Source: Fibrobacter sp.
GTDB taxonomy: Bacteria > Fibrobacterota > Fibrobacteria > Fibrobacterales > Fibrobacteraceae
Direction: 5' to 3'
DNA length: 43,811 bases
Assembly: GCA_017503015.1 (NCBI GenBank)
Contig: JAFVTX010000052.1
Location: 1 to 43,811, forward strand
Of the stretch, positions 17,609 to 24,759 are shown piece after piece. Within the stretch, counting starts at the first letter, position 1. Every line of letters starts with the position of its first letter. The notes beneath the pieces are model-generated. The model had not been told where the DNA came from, did no database searches, and saw only the letters and a program-made list of their open reading frames with translations. A program made the position numbers and the translations under genes.

Positions 17609-18397
17609 ATGACTATAGACGAAATCGAAAAGGAACTGCGGAAAGACGCACAGGAACTTGTAAAGCGGGAACCCCTTTCCCGCCTGATGCTAGAAGAACA
17701 AATCCTGAGCCGCAAGAATTTTGCGGAAATGCTTTCGGTAACGCTTGCCTGTCAGCTGGCAGGAGAAGTCATTGACCGGGCTGAACTGGAAAAGATTTTC
17801 AACGAACTGTACGTCAAGCATCCGGAACTTTTGGACGATGCCGTACACGATTTGCGGGCCACCGTACTTCGCGACCCCGCCTGCACCGGATATCTGGAAC
17901 CGCTTCTTCTTTTCAAGGGTTTTCAGGGTCTACAAGCCTACCGCGTAGCACATGTGCTCTGGGAAGAAGACCGGCAGTTCCCGGCCAAGATGCTCCAGAA
18001 CATCATCAGCCGCAAGTTCGGTATGGATTTTCACCCGGCGGCAAAGATTGGCCACGGAATTCTCGTGGACCACGCCACCAATATCGTCATCGGTGAAACC
18101 GCTGTAGTCGGGAACAACGTGAGCTTTTTGCATGGAGTGACCCTGGGCGGAACCGGCAACGAAGTCGGAGACCGACACCCGAAAATCGGGAACGGCGTGA
18201 TGCTTGGAGCCCACGCACAGCTTTTAGGGAACATCCACATCGGCGACTGCGCAAAGATTGGCGCCGGAGCGGTAGTGCTGACCGACGTGCCGCCTCACAC
18301 CACTTACGCAGGGGTCCCTGCCGTAGAAGTAGGCCACCCCGACGACGAAACGCCCAGCTTCAACATGCAGCAGGACTTTACCCGGGACTGCAGGTAG
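17609..18397 (+). CDS. cysE: Serine O-acetyltransferase
   Basis: Makes O-acetyl-L-serine from serine and acetyl-CoA, the first committed step of cysteine synthesis in the cytoplasm. 262 aa: an N-terminal helical domain (to ~135, ending QAYRVAHVLW) and a left-handed beta-helix of hexapeptide repeats (AAKIGHGILVDHATNIVIGE, VSFLHGVTLGGTG, NIHIGDCAKIGAGAVVLTDVP). The DHATNIVIGET and LHGVTLGG signatures carry the catalytic and substrate-binding residues. ATG 17609 is preferred over an in-frame TTG at 17600. The stop TAG overlaps the GTG start of nth by one base. Confidence 0.95.
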   Translation: MTIDEIEKELRKDAQELVKREPLSRLMLEEQILSRKNFAEMLSVTLACQLAGEVIDRAELEKIFNELYVKHPELLDDAVHDLRATVLRDPACTGYLEPLLLFKGFQGLQAYRVAHVLWEEDRQFPAKMLQNIISRKFGMDFHPAAKIGHGILVDHATNIVIGETAVVGNNVSFLHGVTLGGTGNEVGDRHPKIGNGVMLGAHAQLLGNIHIGDCAKIGAGAVVLTDVPPHTTYAGVPAVEVGHPDDETPSFNMQQDFTRDCR

Positions 18398-19056
18398 TGG
18401 CCAGAACAAAGTCGGACAAGATCAAGTTTATCGGGGAAAAGCTGGACGAACTTTTCCCGAACCCGCCCATTCCGCTGGATTTCAAAAGCCCATACACGTT
18501 ACTGGTGGCGGTAGTGCTCAGCGCCCAGTGTACCGACGTACGGGTAAACCAGGTAACCAAGGTTCTTTTCAAGGAAGCCAGCACTCCTTCCGCCATGGTC
18601 AAGCTGGGCGTAAAACGCATCGCCGAAATCATCAAGCCCTGCGGATTTTTCAACACCAAGAGCGTAAACATTTTCAACCTGTCCAAGACCCTGGTAGAAA
18701 AATACAAGGGGAAAGTCCCCTGCACCTTCGAAGAACTGGAAGCCCTGCCCGGCGTAGGCCACAAGACCGCAAGCGTGGTCATGAGCCACGCCTACAAGAT
18801 TCCCGCATTCCCGGTGGATACGCATATCCACCGTCTGGCAGAGCGCTGGGGACTAAGCGACGGCAGTAGCGTTGAACAAACCGAAAAAGACCTGAAGAAA
18901 ATCTTCCCCGAAAACGAATGGGAAAAACGCCACCTGCAGATTATCTACTACGGACGAACCTATTGCAAGGCCCGTGGCCACAAGGTGGAAAACTGCCCTA
19001 TATGTGCGACCATTCGTGCTAAATTCGGAAACAGTGTCGCAAAAGCTAAAACTTGA
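18397..19056 (+). CDS. nth: Endonuclease III
   Basis: Base-excision repair DNA glycosylase/AP lyase for oxidised pyrimidines. The helix-hairpin-helix LPGVGHKTASVVM contains the catalytic Lys, and FPVDTHIHRLAERWGL the catalytic Asp. The GTG start overlaps the cysE stop (TAGTG), so translation is coupled. Odd point: the C-terminal Cys cluster is C-x9-C-x2-C (CKARGHKVENCPIC) and the fourth Cys of the canonical C-x6-C-x2-C-x5-C is missing, so the usual [4Fe-4S] cluster may be absent or differently ligated. 219 aa, normal length. The 3' end overlaps the convergent HD gene by 11 bases. Confidence 0.93.
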   Translation: MARTKSDKIKFIGEKLDELFPNPPIPLDFKSPYTLLVAVVLSAQCTDVRVNQVTKVLFKEASTPSAMVKLGVKRIAEIIKPCGFFNTKSVNIFNLSKTLVEKYKGKVPCTFEELEALPGVGHKTASVVMSHAYKIPAFPVDTHIHRLAERWGLSDGSSVEQTEKDLKKIFPENEWEKRHLQIIYYGRTYCKARGHKVENCPICATIRAKFGNSVAKAKT

Positions 19057-19549
19057 AGTTTCTAATCCATTCTCGCTGGTGGAATACGGACACACCTGCC
19101 TGAGCTAGCTTGCGGGCGATTTTTTTGCCGGCGTCGGTGGCCATCTTTTCTTCCATGGGATAAATCCCGACACGGCCCAAGTCCAGACGGTCTGCGTCAA
19201 AGCAGGTATCTACGGTAATATCTCCGGTTTGCCGCTCCGTGGTATGGAGACGACAAGCCCTGCGGAGTTTTTCTAGTCGATCAGCGTCTAGTTCAAGCCT
19301 TTTTTCTGCAATACAACGGTCTATAAACTCCACCGCACGAGGGCCATGTTCTCCATCGTAGGCATCGTCCATTCGCCTGCAGTCATGGAACAGGGCAAAA
19401 AGCCGAACCACCGTAATGTCCGCCCCCGTCTTGGAAGCCAGCAACAGCCCATTGAACTCCACCTGATGCCAATGTTCCAGCCCATGGTAAGCGGAATCGT
19501 ACAGGCGTTCCGCAAAGGCGTAGTCAAGAAGTCCGGTAAAGTCAAGCAT
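19046..19549 (-). CDS. HD-domain metal-dependent phosphohydrolase, small
   Basis: 167-aa HD-superfamily protein. Metal-site residues: YHGLEHWHQV (H22/H26), FALFHDCRR (H55-D56) and a later DADRLDLGRVG Asp. HD proteins hydrolyse phosphoester bonds in nucleotides or related compounds; the substrate here is unknown. The ATG at 19549 directly follows, in gene orientation, a CCTAACCCCTAACCC tract with no Shine-Dalgarno, so its promoter must lie within or before the repeat. Its stop lies inside the 3' end of nth. Confidence 0.8.
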   Translation of the reverse strand: MLDFTGLLDYAFAERLYDSAYHGLEHWHQVEFNGLLLASKTGADITVVRLFALFHDCRRMDDAYDGEHGPRAVEFIDRCIAEKRLELDADRLEKLRRACRLHTTERQTGDITVDTCFDADRLDLGRVGIYPMEEKMATDAGKKIARKLAQAGVSVFHQREWIRNFKF

Positions 19550-19550
19550 G

Positions 19551-19690
19551 GGTTAGGGGTTAGGATTTAGGGGCTAGGATCTAGGGGTTAGAATCTAGGG
19601 GCTAGGATCTAGGGAGATGTAAAGTGTGAGATTAGTAATGAGTTTTCAGTTATGAGTTGTGAGGCTTAGGGTTCGGGGTTCGAGGCTTGT
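19551..19690. repeat. TAGGGG/CTAGGAT and GAGTTRTGAG tracts
   Basis: Between two divergent genes. 19551-19616 is a telomere-like run of TTAGGGG, TTAGGATTTAGGGG and CTAGGATCTAGGGG units. 19621-19664 holds GTGTGAGATTAGTAATGAG and CAGTTATGAGTTGTGAG. 19665-19690 holds TTAGGGTTCGGGGTTCGAGG. The same two motif families recur together near 8617, 26370 and 37620-37790. Confidence 0.8.
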
Positions 19691-19710
19691 GTAGGTTCCA
19701 TAAATTTACC

Positions 19711-19717
19711 TACATTT
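19711..19717 (+). promoter_or_regulatory. TACATTT box, 7 nt before rluE ATG
   Basis: TACATTT, then CTGTCAA (7 nt), then ATG 19725. No Shine-Dalgarno. Same geometry as 13566 and 17595. Confidence 0.6.
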
Positions 19718-19724
19718 CTGTCAA

Positions 19725-20279
19725 ATGTCCACCGTTATCCTTTTCAACAAGCCCTACGGAGTGCTGAGCCAGTTCACTCCCGAGGCCGGCCACCCCGCCC
19801 TGGACACCTTCGGATTCCCGGCCGGTGTTTATGCGGCTGGCAGGCTGGACCACGACAGCGAAGGGGCCCTGCTCCTGACGGACAACGGCAAACTCATCAA
19901 GAAACTTCTAGATCCGGAATTCGAACACCCCCGGACCTACCTAGCCCAGGTCGACGGGCAAATTACCGAAGAGGCCATCGGGCAACTACAAAAGGGCGTC
20001 ACCATCAAGGGATACCGTACCAAGCCCTGCAAGGCCGAAATTGCCACCGAGCCGGACTGGCTCTGGCCTCGCAACCCGCCGGTGCGGTTTCGGGCAAACA
20101 TACCCACCAGCTGGGTGCAGCTGACTCTTATCGAGGGCAAGAACCGTCAGGTGCGGCATATGACCGCCGACGTCGGGTTTCCGACGCTCCGATTAATCCG
20201 TATAAAAATCGGAAACATCGCCCTTGGTGATTTACAACCCGGACAGTGGCGAAAAATCACGACTCCTATTCTAAGGTAA
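19725..20279 (+). CDS. rluE: 23S rRNA pseudouridine synthase, RluE-like
   Basis: Converts a specific uridine to pseudouridine in 23S rRNA (position 2457 for E. coli RluE). It belongs to the RsuA/RluB/E/F family. The catalytic motif GRLDHDSEG holds D42; further family segments are LFNKPYGVLSQFT, PRTYLAQVDG, LTLIEGKNRQVRHM and RLIRIKIGNIAL. At 184 aa it has no S4 domain, which separates RluE from RsuA, RluB and RluF. The gene has its own leaderless-type promoter and overlaps the convergent HD-GYP gene by 14 bases at the 3' ends. Confidence 0.9.
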   Translation: MSTVILFNKPYGVLSQFTPEAGHPALDTFGFPAGVYAAGRLDHDSEGALLLTDNGKLIKKLLDPEFEHPRTYLAQVDGQITEEAIGQLQKGVTIKGYRTKPCKAEIATEPDWLWPRNPPVRFRANIPTSWVQLTLIEGKNRQVRHMTADVGFPTLRLIRIKIGNIALGDLQPGQWRKITTPILR

Positions 20280-21570
20280 CCTTTTCCCAGGCCTTACTTT
20301 CCTTGAAAAGTCCAAGGATTTCCCCGTCCAAGTCACCCGCTTTCACCATGCTTTCCAAAATGGAAAATGCCTTTTCTATAGGCATTGGCCTCTTGTAAGG
20401 GCGGTCCTTTGCCGTCAGGGCTTCAAAAATATCCAAGATGGTCAATAGGCGGACTTCTTTTGGAATCTGCTCGCCGCTCAAATGGTACGGATAGCCCCGT
20501 CCACTTAAAAGTTCATGATGTTCAGAGGCCCATATCGGCACGTGACAATATTCGTTAGGGAACTGAATTTGGTCAAGGATTCTCCCGGTCACAACCGCAT
20601 GGCTCTGGATAACGGCACGTTCCCTGTCATTCAGCGTTCCTTTTCGGATAGAAAGATTTTCAATTTCTTCTTCCGTTAAAATAGGCTTTTCTTCGCCGCT
20701 TTCATCACGGTACTTTTCCACCATGATTTTTTTCAGAAGTTCCAGTTTTTCATCGGGAACAAACTCTGCACGATTGATGCGACGAATTTCGTCCAAAGCA
20801 ACATCCCGATCCTTCTTGCGGGCTTCCTTTTCTTCGGCGGTAATTTCTCCGCGGTATACGGCAATTTCATCCAGCAGGGAAATCTTGACAAACCGGTCCT
20901 CGATTACCTTCATCTGGGCGCCCAGTTTACTTTCTTTGTCCATGATTTCTAGAGGCACGGCAAGCTTACCTACATCGTGAAGCCAGACACTCATGAGAAA
21001 ACTGCGGCGACGAGATTCCTCAAATTTCCAAGGATGGTCCGTCTTGTCCAACCAGTCCAAAAAACTTTCAGCAATCTGGACCATGTTACGGGTATGGTTT
21101 GCCGTATAAGAAGATCGTTCGTCGATAGCCTGAGAAAGAGTCCGGACTACGGAGTCCAACAACCGTTGGGTCTGTTCTGCGGCGCGAGCCCTCTGCTCTA
21201 CAAATTCCGTCACATCTCCAATCACCACAATGACCCCAACCTTCTTCCCATTTTCACGAAGAATGGAGGCAATCATGTGCAATTGGATGATTTTTCCATT
21301 GGCACAGTATGGAACAAGGCCTTCATGTACAGCGCCATCCTTGTCATAAATAGCATCCATAATGGTCTGGTTGAACTCGTCATTGAGTTCAGACTCAAAG
21401 AAGGCGGACACCACGGACTTGCCTTCTAGCTGGTCCCTTGTTTTTTTGAGAATCATCTCTGTGGCGTTGTTCACATAGCTGATGACACCTTCGCAATTGA
21501 CGGCAATCACCCCTTCCATCATGTCCTTGACGATGATGTCACTAATTTGTGAATGAATTTTTCCTTCCAT
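20266..21570 (-). CDS. PAS-HD-GYP protein, probable cyclic-di-GMP phosphodiesterase
   Basis: Signal-transduction protein of 434 aa. Residues ~10-125 form a PAS domain (MMEGVIAVNCEGVISYVNNATEMIL...), then a short coiled linker (about 122-145). The HD-GYP domain has H198-D199 (WLHDVGKLAVP), H351/H352 (SEHHELLSGRGYP) and the GYP motif at 359-361. HD-GYP enzymes hydrolyse c-di-GMP with a bi- or trinuclear metal centre. Unusual: ~100 residues of highly charged sequence (212-312, RKKDRDVALDEIRRINRAEF...) are inserted between the HD motif and the second half. No transmembrane helix, so cytoplasmic. It starts 23 bases after the upstream gene on the same strand, so they form an operon. Confidence 0.9.
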   Translation of the reverse strand: MEGKIHSQISDIIVKDMMEGVIAVNCEGVISYVNNATEMILKKTRDQLEGKSVVSAFFESELNDEFNQTIMDAIYDKDGAVHEGLVPYCANGKIIQLHMIASILRENGKKVGVIVVIGDVTEFVEQRARAAEQTQRLLDSVVRTLSQAIDERSSYTANHTRNMVQIAESFLDWLDKTDHPWKFEESRRRSFLMSVWLHDVGKLAVPLEIMDKESKLGAQMKVIEDRFVKISLLDEIAVYRGEITAEEKEARKKDRDVALDEIRRINRAEFVPDEKLELLKKIMVEKYRDESGEEKPILTEEEIENLSIRKGTLNDRERAVIQSHAVVTGRILDQIQFPNEYCHVPIWASEHHELLSGRGYPYHLSGEQIPKEVRLLTILDIFEALTAKDRPYKRPMPIEKAFSILESMVKAGDLDGEILGLFKESKAWEKVTLE

Positions 21571-21593
21571 AACCAGACCCGACTCACTTTAAG

Positions 21594-22181
21594 CTAAAAG
21601 GCCTTTTTTACCACGATGTCTACTAGTCCACCCTGCAGGGCCACCACCACGTCATCGGCCAGATTTGCCACAATGGACTTTTCCAGTTCGTCCCAAGTTT
21701 CACCCTTAGCCTTTTTAGCGCCTTCACGGTAAGCATTCAGGGTCCACAGAGGGTCGGCAAGGCTGACCACCGAGGGTGTTCCCGGGATATAGAAAGTTTC
21801 GGACATACTGGCGCTTCTTTCGTAATCAACCAACATAAACTCAGCAGCCAGGCGAATTTTGGCCATAATACCTACGGCAGCGGCATTGGTCTTGGATGTC
21901 GAAACATCCAACAACTTTTCACGGCGTTCCGCGGTCAGGAGTTGGTTCGGGCGCAAGGTCACATGAAGTTCAAAACTCTTACCTTCGCTTTCTACCCAGA
22001 ACTTGCCTTCTGAAAAACGAAGCAGTGCCGGAAGCATTTCCACTAACTCTTCGGCCAGCAGGCGAAGACGGTAGGTTTCCTTCTTGTCCAGTTCCCTATA
22101 GGCGGCAGACTTGGCCGTTTCTTTTAGTATGGTTTTAAGGTCGGTGGCATTGACGGAAAGCTCGCAAACATCGGATTTCAT
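21594..22181 (-). CDS. Uncharacterised protein, weakly HATPase (anti-sigma kinase)-like
   Basis: 195 aa, no confident family. The segment RLRLLAEELVEMLPALLRFSEGKFWVESEG resembles the N-box helix and following strand of small HATPase_c_2 (anti-sigma-factor kinase) proteins. The following SFELHVTLRPNQLLTAERREKLLDVSTSKTNAAAVGIMAKI looks like the rest of that fold, but glycine-rich ATP boxes are not recognisable. ATG 22181 is chosen for the AGAGGG site just upstream; the frame extends to 22223. It is the first gene of an operon with the PAS-HD-GYP protein, so a regulatory role in the same circuit is plausible. Confidence 0.6.
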   Translation of the reverse strand: MKSDVCELSVNATDLKTILKETAKSAAYRELDKKETYRLRLLAEELVEMLPALLRFSEGKFWVESEGKSFELHVTLRPNQLLTAERREKLLDVSTSKTNAAAVGIMAKIRLAAEFMLVDYERSASMSETFYIPGTPSVVSLADPLWTLNAYREGAKKAKGETWDELEKSIVANLADDVVVALQGGLVDIVVKKAF

Positions 22182-22193
22182 GGGAACCCTCTC

Positions 22194-22200
22194 TAATATA
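22194..22200 (-). promoter_or_regulatory. TATATTA box for the minus-strand signalling operon
   Basis: On the minus strand, GTTTTATATTAGAGAGGG: TATATTA lies 12 bases before ATG 22181 and directly abuts its AGAGGG ribosome site, so the leader would be very short. Confidence 0.45.
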
Positions 22201-22282
22201 AAACAACACCTTAAAAATAACATTCCTCAAAAGAAAAACAATTCATTTTTCATACACAACGGGCAAATCGGGAATTTTTGTT

Positions 22283-22289
22283 TATATTC
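22283..22289 (+). promoter_or_regulatory. TATATTC box for the GH9 gene
   Basis: TATATTC 16 nt before ATG 22306, followed by GGAGG (22296-22300) five bases from the ATG. It forms a divergent promoter pair with 22194-22200. Confidence 0.5.
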
Positions 22290-22305
22290 CCTTATGGAGG
22301 TGTAT

Positions 22306-24468
22306 ATGGGTTTTTCAAAAAACAGCTACTTTAGTCGCTTTTGGCGTTACTTTATCCTGGCCGGGGTTTCTTTTTCCTTTGCCCAAGATGTTTTCATCAC
22401 GGTGGACCAGTTCGGTTACCGCCCCTCGGCAAAGAAGGTTGCCGTGCTCCGGTCCCCAGAAAAAGGCTTTGACGCCTCCCTTTCCTACACCCCCGGATCC
22501 ACCATGGAAGTGGTAGATTCTGCTACATCGAAGGTGGTATTTTCAGGCGCCCCCGTCGCCTTTCAAGAAGGAGCCATCGACACGGCCTCGGGCGACAAAA
22601 TCTGGTGGTTCGACTTTTCCAGTGTCACTACGCCCGGCACCTACTATGTGCGGGACAAGTCAGACAACCTTAAGCAATCCTTCTATTTTCGTATCAAGGA
22701 AGACGTTTACAACGACATTTTGAAGGCCGCCATGCGCATGATGTTCTACCAGCGGGTCGGCATGGCAAAAGAGGCCAAGTACGCAGGCAAGGAATGGGCA
22801 GATGCCATCAACCACGATCAGGACAAGCACGCCCGCCTGTTTACAGATAGCACGAATGCCTCTACCGAACGAGATGTAAGCGGAGGCTGGTTCGATGCTG
22901 GCGACTTCAACAAGTACACCATCTGGAACGGCAACTATATCGAGATGCTCTTGCGAGCCTATCTAGAAAAACCAAGGGCCTTTACCGACGACTACAACAT
23001 CCCCGAATCCGGGAACGGCATCCCCGATATCCTGGACGAGGTCAAGTGGGGCATGGATCACCTGCTCCGCATGCAGAATACAGACGGTTCCGTCCTCTCT
23101 GTCGTCGACGAAGATCACGTCTCGCCGCCCTCGGCCGCAAAAGGGCGAAGCTACTACGGAGCGCCCAACGCCATGTCGGCCTACTCCGCCGCCAAGGCTT
23201 TCGCCCTGGGTTCAATCGTTGCCGACAAGCGTGGGAATACCACCTATGCTGCCACACTGAAAGATGCCGCCCAACGCGCATTCAAATGGGCAGAGGCTCA
23301 CCCGGATTCCATGTTCTACAACAACAAAGCCGAATATGGAACCAAGGACCTGGCTGCAGGCCAACAAGAAATCGACACCAACTATGTAACAGGAGCACGC
23401 TTCGTAGTAAAAGTAGCCGCAGACTTTGCCATGTACGAAATGACCGAAGACCCCAAGTACCTAAAGCGTTTCGAAGGCGCAACCGACAGTCTACCCCTAA
23501 TGCGCCAGTACGGCAGCTGGGCCCTGGACCAATACCGCATCGCCCACGACCTACTCTACCTGCTTTACCTGGGGTATAAAGACGCCAACGCAGAAACAAA
23601 GAGTCTTGTACAAGAGCGTTTCGTGTCGGTATTCAAGGCTAGCAACTACATCGTCGATGGATTAGGCAAGGACGGTTACCGGGCCTACATTCGGGACTAC
23701 AACTGGGGTTCCAACTCTGCCAAGGCATCGAGCGGACTTCTCTACGAAAAAATGGAGAACCACGATGCCGCCGAAGACTACCTGCACTACCTGCACGGCG
23801 TAAACCCCTTCGGCATGGTGTACCTTTCCAACATGGGCATCTATGGGGCAGAAAAAAGCGTCACCGCCTTTTACCATGGCTGGTTTAATGACGAAAATCC
23901 TGCGCCCGGATACCTGGTAGGAGGCGCCAACTCCCGCTACACCTGGGCGGATTGCTGCAAGCAATACGATGCCGACCATACGGCAAAAGGCTGTGGAAGC
24001 GCAAGCAACAACGCCCTCTGCTATGCGATTTCTATCCCTGTAGGGGAACCCCACGAAAAGATGTACAGCAACATCAACAGTGGCTGGCCCATCGACTCCT
24101 GGGAACTCACGGAACCGAGTCTCGGCTACCAGACCTACTACATCCGCTTGATTTCCCATTTCGTTCAAGAAAAGGGCGTGGACATCGGCGAAAAATTTCC
24201 AAGCGCCATCAAGAAGCCCGTAATGACATCGAAAAGCCATTCTGCTTTCGACGTCACTTCCATACACAATGCTCTTCTGATAAGCTCGCCGCAAGAAGCC
24301 CCCATCAACATCTGCATTTTCAACATGCAGGGCAACAAGGTAAAAACAGTACAAGTAAGCATCCGCGGGACTCAAAAAGTATCGCTTGAAGCACTACCTC
24401 AAGGCTACTACATCGCCCGCATCACTAACGGGAATGCCACAAAGAGCATTCTTATCGCCATTAGGTAA
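22306..24468 (+). CDS. Exported GH9 glycoside hydrolase (cellulase family) with C-terminal sorting-like domain
   Basis: 720-aa inverting glycoside hydrolase family 9, a cellulase family (endoglucanase or cellodextrinase). Signal peptide (YFILAGVSFSFAQ, cleavage near 26), then an Ig-like CelD_N domain starting FITVDQFGYRPSAKKVAVL. In the (alpha/alpha)6 catalytic domain GGWFDAGDFNKYT holds base/nucleophile-water residues D197/D200; HGVNPFG and WELTEPSLGYQ (general acid likely E603, aligned to the usual NEPxxxxN) are visible. The common HHR motif is replaced by YHGWF. The last ~70 residues (ICIFNMQGNKVKTV...LPQGYYIARI..TKSILIAIR) resemble a type IX-style C-terminal sorting/anchoring domain. ATG 22306 is set by GGAGG; longer frames upstream lack support. 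A strong terminator follows. Confidence 0.93.
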   Translation: MGFSKNSYFSRFWRYFILAGVSFSFAQDVFITVDQFGYRPSAKKVAVLRSPEKGFDASLSYTPGSTMEVVDSATSKVVFSGAPVAFQEGAIDTASGDKIWWFDFSSVTTPGTYYVRDKSDNLKQSFYFRIKEDVYNDILKAAMRMMFYQRVGMAKEAKYAGKEWADAINHDQDKHARLFTDSTNASTERDVSGGWFDAGDFNKYTIWNGNYIEMLLRAYLEKPRAFTDDYNIPESGNGIPDILDEVKWGMDHLLRMQNTDGSVLSVVDEDHVSPPSAAKGRSYYGAPNAMSAYSAAKAFALGSIVADKRGNTTYAATLKDAAQRAFKWAEAHPDSMFYNNKAEYGTKDLAAGQQEIDTNYVTGARFVVKVAADFAMYEMTEDPKYLKRFEGATDSLPLMRQYGSWALDQYRIAHDLLYLLYLGYKDANAETKSLVQERFVSVFKASNYIVDGLGKDGYRAYIRDYNWGSNSAKASSGLLYEKMENHDAAEDYLHYLHGVNPFGMVYLSNMGIYGAEKSVTAFYHGWFNDENPAPGYLVGGANSRYTWADCCKQYDADHTAKGCGSASNNALCYAISIPVGEPHEKMYSNINSGWPIDSWELTEPSLGYQTYYIRLISHFVQEKGVDIGEKFPSAIKKPVMTSKSHSAFDVTSIHNALLISSPQEAPINICIFNMQGNKVKTVQVSIRGTQKVSLEALPQGYYIARITNGNATKSILIAIR

Positions 24469-24490
24469 CACTTAAGCGTTTTGTTATGAC

Positions 24491-24526
24491 AAAAATCCCG
24501 CCGGTTATTCCGACGGGATTTTTCTT
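24491..24526. terminator. Terminator after the GH9 gene
   Basis: A 14-bp stem AAAAATCCCGCCGG/CCGACGGGATTTTT with one mismatch, loop TTATT, then a T-rich tail. A-run and T-run on both sides make it usable from both strands, so it may also end the fumarase transcript. Confidence 0.9.
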
Positions 24527-24581
24527 TTGGCCAGGTTCCTTCGGCCTCTGGCCTCAGGATGACAATTCGGGATTAGAGCAA

Positions 24582-24759
24582 GTCCTTAGAGAAGATCCTT
24601 AAAGAAATCGTTGCCCTAATGAGACTCCGTATTTGGCTACCGCTAAAAAAACATACGATGCCAAATACTCCGCGCTACTACGGCTCGTTAAGACGAGCCG
24701 CATCCGCTTGGCGCAAGGGCAACGTCCTTAGAGAAGATCCTTAAAGAAATCGTTGCCCT
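24582..24759. repeat. Small palindromic element flanked by 36-bp duplication of the fumarase 3' end
   Basis: A 36-bp sequence (24724-24759) overlapping the last codons and stop of the fumarase gene recurs identically at 24582-24617. The 106 bp between (24618-24723) contain a 9-bp inverted repeat (GTATTTGGC 24629-24637, GCCAAATAC 24660-24668) and a perfect hairpin CGGCTCGT-TAAG-ACGAGCCG within 24680-24701. The identical 22-bp core occurs at 40083-40104 after leuB, where the gene end is also duplicated. Confidence 0.8.

Noticed and set aside
19551-19616. True telomere or chromosome end
   Set aside because: The TTAGGGG-like tract is short, degenerate, internal between normal genes and found at several loci in both orientations.
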